Source: Paenimyroides aestuarii (GTDB taxonomy: Bacteria > Bacteroidota > Bacteroidia > Flavobacteriales > Flavobacteriaceae). Taken from it: DNA of 64,000 nt. Shown here in pieces: positions 60,988 to 64,000 of this stretch. A model generated the notes under the pieces. The model did no database searches. It was not told the origin of the DNA and saw nothing but the letters and a program-made list of their open reading frames with translations. The first letter of the stretch is position 1. Each line of letters begins with the position of its first letter. The position numbers were made by a program, and so were the translations under genes. The stretch lies in assembly GCF_024628805.1 (NCBI RefSeq), contig NZ_CP102382.1:2897017-2961016 (forward strand), in the 5' to 3' direction.

Positions 60988-62031
60988 ATGCACACACACG
61001 AACAGTTTATGCACCGTGCTTTGTTTATTGCACAAAAAGGTTTGCCCGCTGCCATGCCCAATCCGTCGGTTGGTGCTGTAATTGTTCACAAAGATACAAT
61101 TATTGGCGAAGGTGCAACGAGTGCTTTTGGCGGATCTCATGCCGAAGTAAATGCCATTAATTCTGTTAAAAATAAAGAGCTGTTAAAAGAAAGCACTCTT
61201 TACGTTACGCTAGAACCTTGCAGTCATTACGGAAAAACGCCGCCTTGTGCTGACTTAATCGTGAAAATGCAAATTCCAAATGTGGTGATTGGGTGTGTGG
61301 ATCCGTATAAAGAAGTTGCCGGTAAAGGCATCGAAAAACTGAAAAATGCCGGTGTACATGTTATTGTTGGCGTTTTAGAAAAGAAATGCATCGACAGCAA
61401 CCAACGATTTTTTACATTTATTCAGAAAAAAAGACCTTACATTATCTTAAAATGGGCCACATCAGCCGATGGATTTGTTGCTCCGTTAGAGAAAAACGAA
61501 CAAAAACCTATTTGGATTTCGAACCATTATTCGCGACAATTAACGCACAAATGGCGCAGTGAAGAAATGGCTATTTTGGTGGGAACCAGAACCGTTTTAG
61601 ATGATAATCCTTCATTGACTACCCGAGATTTTATTGGAAAGAATCCGGTTAGAATTTATATTGATGCCAACCATAAAATCGATGCTTCGTTTGCAATTAC
61701 TAATTCTGCTAGTAAAACCATTTGCTTGTGTGCCGAATTTCCTCTGCATCCACAAGATAAAATCATTTATAAAAAGATTGATTTTAAGGATTTACCTGCC
61801 GAAGTCAATAGCATTTGTGTGGAAGAAAACATTCAATCGATCATTATTGAAGGTGGAACACACACTTTACAACAATTTATTGATGCAGCATCATGGGACG
61901 AAGCACGAGTCTTTAAAAGTGATGTAGTTTTGAAAGAAGGTGTAAAAGCACCTGAATTAAAAAAGGCTGTTTCTATACGTGTCACGACTATTCAGAATGA
62001 TTTTTTAACGTTTTACACCCCTTCAAAATAA
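60988..62031 (+). CDS. ribD: Bifunctional riboflavin deaminase-reductase RibD
   Basis: RibD carries out the second and third steps of riboflavin synthesis. The 347-residue protein has an N-terminal cytidine deaminase-type domain with zinc ligands His51 (HAE, with Glu53) and Cys78 and Cys87 in EPCSHYGKTPPCADL, and a C-terminal reductase domain (PYIILKWATSADGFVAP, then WRSEEMAILVGTRTVLDDNP and SIIIEGGTHTLQQF). Its stop overlaps the next start (TAATG). The 28-base gap upstream leaves no room for an FMN riboswitch. Confidence 0.96.
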   Translation: MHTHEQFMHRALFIAQKGLPAAMPNPSVGAVIVHKDTIIGEGATSAFGGSHAEVNAINSVKNKELLKESTLYVTLEPCSHYGKTPPCADLIVKMQIPNVVIGCVDPYKEVAGKGIEKLKNAGVHVIVGVLEKKCIDSNQRFFTFIQKKRPYIILKWATSADGFVAPLEKNEQKPIWISNHYSRQLTHKWRSEEMAILVGTRTVLDDNPSLTTRDFIGKNPVRIYIDANHKIDASFAITNSASKTICLCAEFPLHPQDKIIYKKIDFKDLPAEVNSICVEENIQSIIIEGGTHTLQQFIDAASWDEARVFKSDVVLKEGVKAPELKKAVSIRVTTIQNDFLTFYTPSK

Positions 62032-62639
62032 TGATTGACACCTATAAAACCATAGAAAAACCAAGCGATGAAGTGTTATTTAAAGAAAAAAACAGCAAGT
62101 TTTTCGGTTATGCCTTTCCCGTGCGGTCTGAAAATGAGGTGAAAGAAGTTATAGATCAACTCAAAAAACAGCACCACGCAGCAAGGCATTGGTGTTATGC
62201 TTATCAAATAGGTACAAAAACAAAAAATTATCGAGCCAATGACGATGGGGAACCAAATAATAGTGCTGGAATGCCCATTTACGGACAAATACAATCGTTT
62301 GATGTTACCAACGTGCTAGTAGTTGTGGTTCGGTATTTTGGTGGTGTAAAATTGGGTGTGGGCGGTTTGATAACAGCTTACAAAACCGGAGCACAAATGG
62401 CTTTAGAAGCGTCTGAAATTGTTGAAAAAACAATAAACACGCACTTTTTTATTCGGTTTGATTATAAAAACATGAATAAAGTAATGCGTGTTATTAAAGA
62501 AAAAAACTTAAATATCGAACGTCAAGTTTTAGAATTAGATTGTTTGATTGAAATTTCATGCAGACTCACTCAGAAAGAAGAAATTTTTAATGCTTTTCAT
62601 CAATTTTTTGAGGTATCAATCACCGAAAAAGAAGATTAA
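62031..62639 (+). CDS. YigZ/IMPACT family protein
   Basis: This 202-residue protein has the UPF0029/IMPACT N-terminal domain: EKNSKFFGYAFPV, HWCYAYQIG near residue 53, and the DDGEPNNSAGMPI and VVRYFGGVKLGVGGLI motifs, plus a C-terminal domain. The cellular role is not fixed; the yeast and animal relatives act on translation control. It is coupled to ribD by a one-base overlap. Confidence 0.92.
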   Translation: MIDTYKTIEKPSDEVLFKEKNSKFFGYAFPVRSENEVKEVIDQLKKQHHAARHWCYAYQIGTKTKNYRANDDGEPNNSAGMPIYGQIQSFDVTNVLVVVVRYFGGVKLGVGGLITAYKTGAQMALEASEIVEKTINTHFFIRFDYKNMNKVMRVIKEKNLNIERQVLELDCLIEISCRLTQKEEIFNAFHQFFEVSITEKED

Positions 62640-62659
62640 AGCGATTGTACTATTTTCAA

Positions 62660-62723
62660 CAGATTCACAGATGAAAATATAACAAGGTCAACATACTATT
62701 GATGTGAATAATCCGTGAATCTG
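62660..62723. repeat. Long-armed inverted repeat between YigZ gene and the next unit
   Basis: ACAGATTCACAGAT at 62660-62673 and ATCCGTGAATCTGT at 62710-62723 form a 14-bp near-perfect dyad with a 36-base interval. It resembles dispersed intergenic elements of Bacteroidetes containing ATCCGTGAATCTGTGG. The interval contains no gene. Confidence 0.6.
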
Positions 62724-62735
62724 TGGCAATTTCAA

Positions 62736-63440
62736 TTAATCGTATTTAAAATTCAGCAACTGTTCCTCTACCAACATTCTAAATCCATCTGAATCTAATC
62801 GGGTACTTTCATTCATAAAATCCATCATGTGCAGCGCAAAGTAAGGAGCTTTATTTTTAGGAAGGCTATAATTTTCATATAAAAAATCAGGTGAATAAAC
62901 TTTTAAAAACCGTTCCATTGACTGAATTTCACGCTCAACCGATAGCGCTTTTTTATTCGTTTTTGCTCTCCCTGTAAGCTTATTTACAAAACCATCCATT
63001 TTAATATTTCCCGTAGCCGAGCTTTTGTCGTTGTAGGTTATTTGTCGGTCTATTTTCACATTTCGTTCCGCCTTTGTAAGTTGTTTAGATGTTCCAAGTC
63101 CCAATTTATTATTCATATTGGTGTATTCAATTTCCACTTCATCCAAAACCGTAGTTTCGGTTAATAAAATGTTTAGCGACTGCCTATCAATAATTTTTTG
63201 AGATATTTCAATAGTTTCAACTAAATTTTTGTTGATATAAAATGTTAAGCGATCACTTTGTTTTAATTGAAAGGTTTGATATACATTTTCGCCCATCTGC
63301 ACAATTGGTTCATTATTCAACTGAATTGAAATCGTGCTTTTTTGTGTAGGCTTGTACAAACGTGCTTTCACCTTAACAGGCACTTGTGCAAAAGTCACTG
63401 CCGACACAAAAAGAAACAGAATTAAAATTAATTTTTTCAT
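62736..63440 (-). CDS. Hypothetical secreted protein
   Basis: This 234-residue protein has a signal peptide (MKKLILILFLFVSAVTFAQ). The mature part starts with beta-rich sequence (VPVKVKARLYKPTQKSTISI) and ends with a helical FALHMMDFMNESTRLDSDGF segment. The TVLDEVEI motif is reminiscent of the carboxypeptidase-like regulatory domains of Bacteroidetes envelope proteins. It has no catalytic motif. It is periplasmic or surface-exposed, with unknown role. Confidence 0.75.
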   Translation of the reverse strand: MKKLILILFLFVSAVTFAQVPVKVKARLYKPTQKSTISIQLNNEPIVQMGENVYQTFQLKQSDRLTFYINKNLVETIEISQKIIDRQSLNILLTETTVLDEVEIEYTNMNNKLGLGTSKQLTKAERNVKIDRQITYNDKSSATGNIKMDGFVNKLTGRAKTNKKALSVEREIQSMERFLKVYSPDFLYENYSLPKNKAPYFALHMMDFMNESTRLDSDGFRMLVEEQLLNFKYD

Positions 63441-63512
63441 ACTTATTTATTTTTCATAAAATGTACAAATTTTAAATTAAAGTAGAAAATATTTTTTCTG
63501 TAAAAAACAAAT

Positions 63513-63911
63513 TTAATTGTTCACCAACTCCATCAAAAAATCGGGTACAGCAATGGGGCGTTTTGTCTGCATGTCCACAAAGACCAAAACAGTGTGGGCA
63601 GTTGTTAATAAGTCATGGTTTTGATTGTAAATCTCATAGGTAAATTCAATCTTCACGCCACCAATAAACACCATCTTGGTAACCACAGTTAAATCATCAT
63701 CGTAAAAGGCAGGTTTTTTATAATTCATACTCAAAGAAACCACTGGTAGCATCACACCGCTTTTTTCAAGCTCTTTGTATGAAATCCCTTTGTTTCTAAG
63801 CCATTCCACGCGCCCCATCTCAAAATATTGGGCGTAATTTCCATGGTAAACCACACCCATTTGGTCGGTCTCGGCGTATCGCACACGTATGCTAATTTTG
63901 TGTTCTTGCAT
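63513..63911 (-). CDS. Hotdog-fold acyl-CoA thioesterase (YbgC/FadM-like)
   Basis: This 132-residue hotdog thioesterase shows RYAETDQMGVVYHGNYAQYF with the catalytic Asp of the 4-hydroxybenzoyl-CoA type, followed by EMGRVEWLRNKGISYKELE. It hydrolyses acyl-CoA; the substrate is unknown. I chose the ATG at 63911, which removes five non-conserved codons (a TTG start). It is the last gene in the window. The remaining 89 bases to the edge are AT-rich with no gene. Confidence 0.92.
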   Translation of the reverse strand: MQEHKISIRVRYAETDQMGVVYHGNYAQYFEMGRVEWLRNKGISYKELEKSGVMLPVVSLSMNYKKPAFYDDDLTVVTKMVFIGGVKIEFTYEIYNQNHDLLTTAHTVLVFVDMQTKRPIAVPDFLMELVNN

Positions 63912-64000
63912 AAAAAAATGTTTCAAAAATTTTATAATTCAAATAAAAAATCCACTTACAATATTATTTCTAAAAATCAAATAGTAAAATCATTTTTTTT

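Overview
The window reads as chromosomal DNA from a member of the Bacteroidota, most likely Flavobacteriaceae. The DNA is AT-rich. One secreted protein carries a type A C-terminal sorting domain of the type IX secretion system (T9SS). DUF4295 sits between rpmG and ftsY, as is typical of the phylum. Several start sites follow Bacteroidetes-type -7 boxes (TAnnTTTG), sometimes with TTG about 19-20 bases upstream, and Shine-Dalgarno sequences are weak. I cannot fix the genus from sequence alone.

The accessory part is the first 8.1 kb, a type I restriction-modification locus on the minus strand. Its transcription order is hsdR, a DUF433-type antitoxin, a DUF5615 PIN-like toxin, hsdS, a block of palindromic repeats, a small IS200/REP-associated-type tyrosine transposase, then hsdM. 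The toxin-antitoxin pair is coupled to hsdS. The 0.8 kb repeat block holds 12 copies of one palindrome (ATCCCTACGGGAT) alternating with 10 copies of another (GGATTGAAATCC), with spacings of 54 and 67-68 bases. Together with the transposase it separates hsdS from hsdM by 1.35 kb. This is the most unusual part of the window.

From 8.3 to 31.8 kb most genes are housekeeping and on the minus strand: DUF2200, a YihY/BrkB membrane protein, a DUF2459 protein, ychF, an M1 aminopeptidase and a DEAD-box helicase (plus strand), and a CDP-alcohol phosphatidyltransferase-like protein (plus strand). Three tandem tRNA-Thr(UGU) genes follow with a clear promoter, then idi-queD-manA, a T9SS cargo protein, rpmB-rpmG-DUF4295, ftsY, and a run of a flavoprotein, a DnaQ-like exonuclease, a fumarylacetoacetate hydrolase-family protein and cinA. 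A rhodanese-like protein and recQ close this part.

From 31.9 to 39.6 kb the plus strand carries envelope genes: kdsD (KDO precursor), tatC, lptB (LPS transport), then a three-gene capsule/exopolysaccharide block (CapD/WbpM-type dehydratase, Wza-like export protein, Wzc-like tyrosine kinase) that ends at a terminator with no glycosyltransferases.

From 39.6 to 64 kb there are mixed core genes: a methyltransferase, map, gpmI, two L,D-transpeptidases facing each other, a GNAT acetyltransferase, a Crp/Fnr regulator, pirin-yceI, an M3 metallopeptidase lipoprotein, a peptide-binding lipoprotein, mtaB, a TPR membrane protein with ribH, recF, murB, a glycosyltransferase and an ECF sigma factor, hisS, prmC, ribD, a YigZ protein, a secreted protein of unknown role and a hotdog thioesterase at the right edge. 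Two riboflavin genes (ribH and ribD) lie 7 kb apart, neither with room for an FMN riboswitch. No rRNA, CRISPR array, prophage or integrase was seen.
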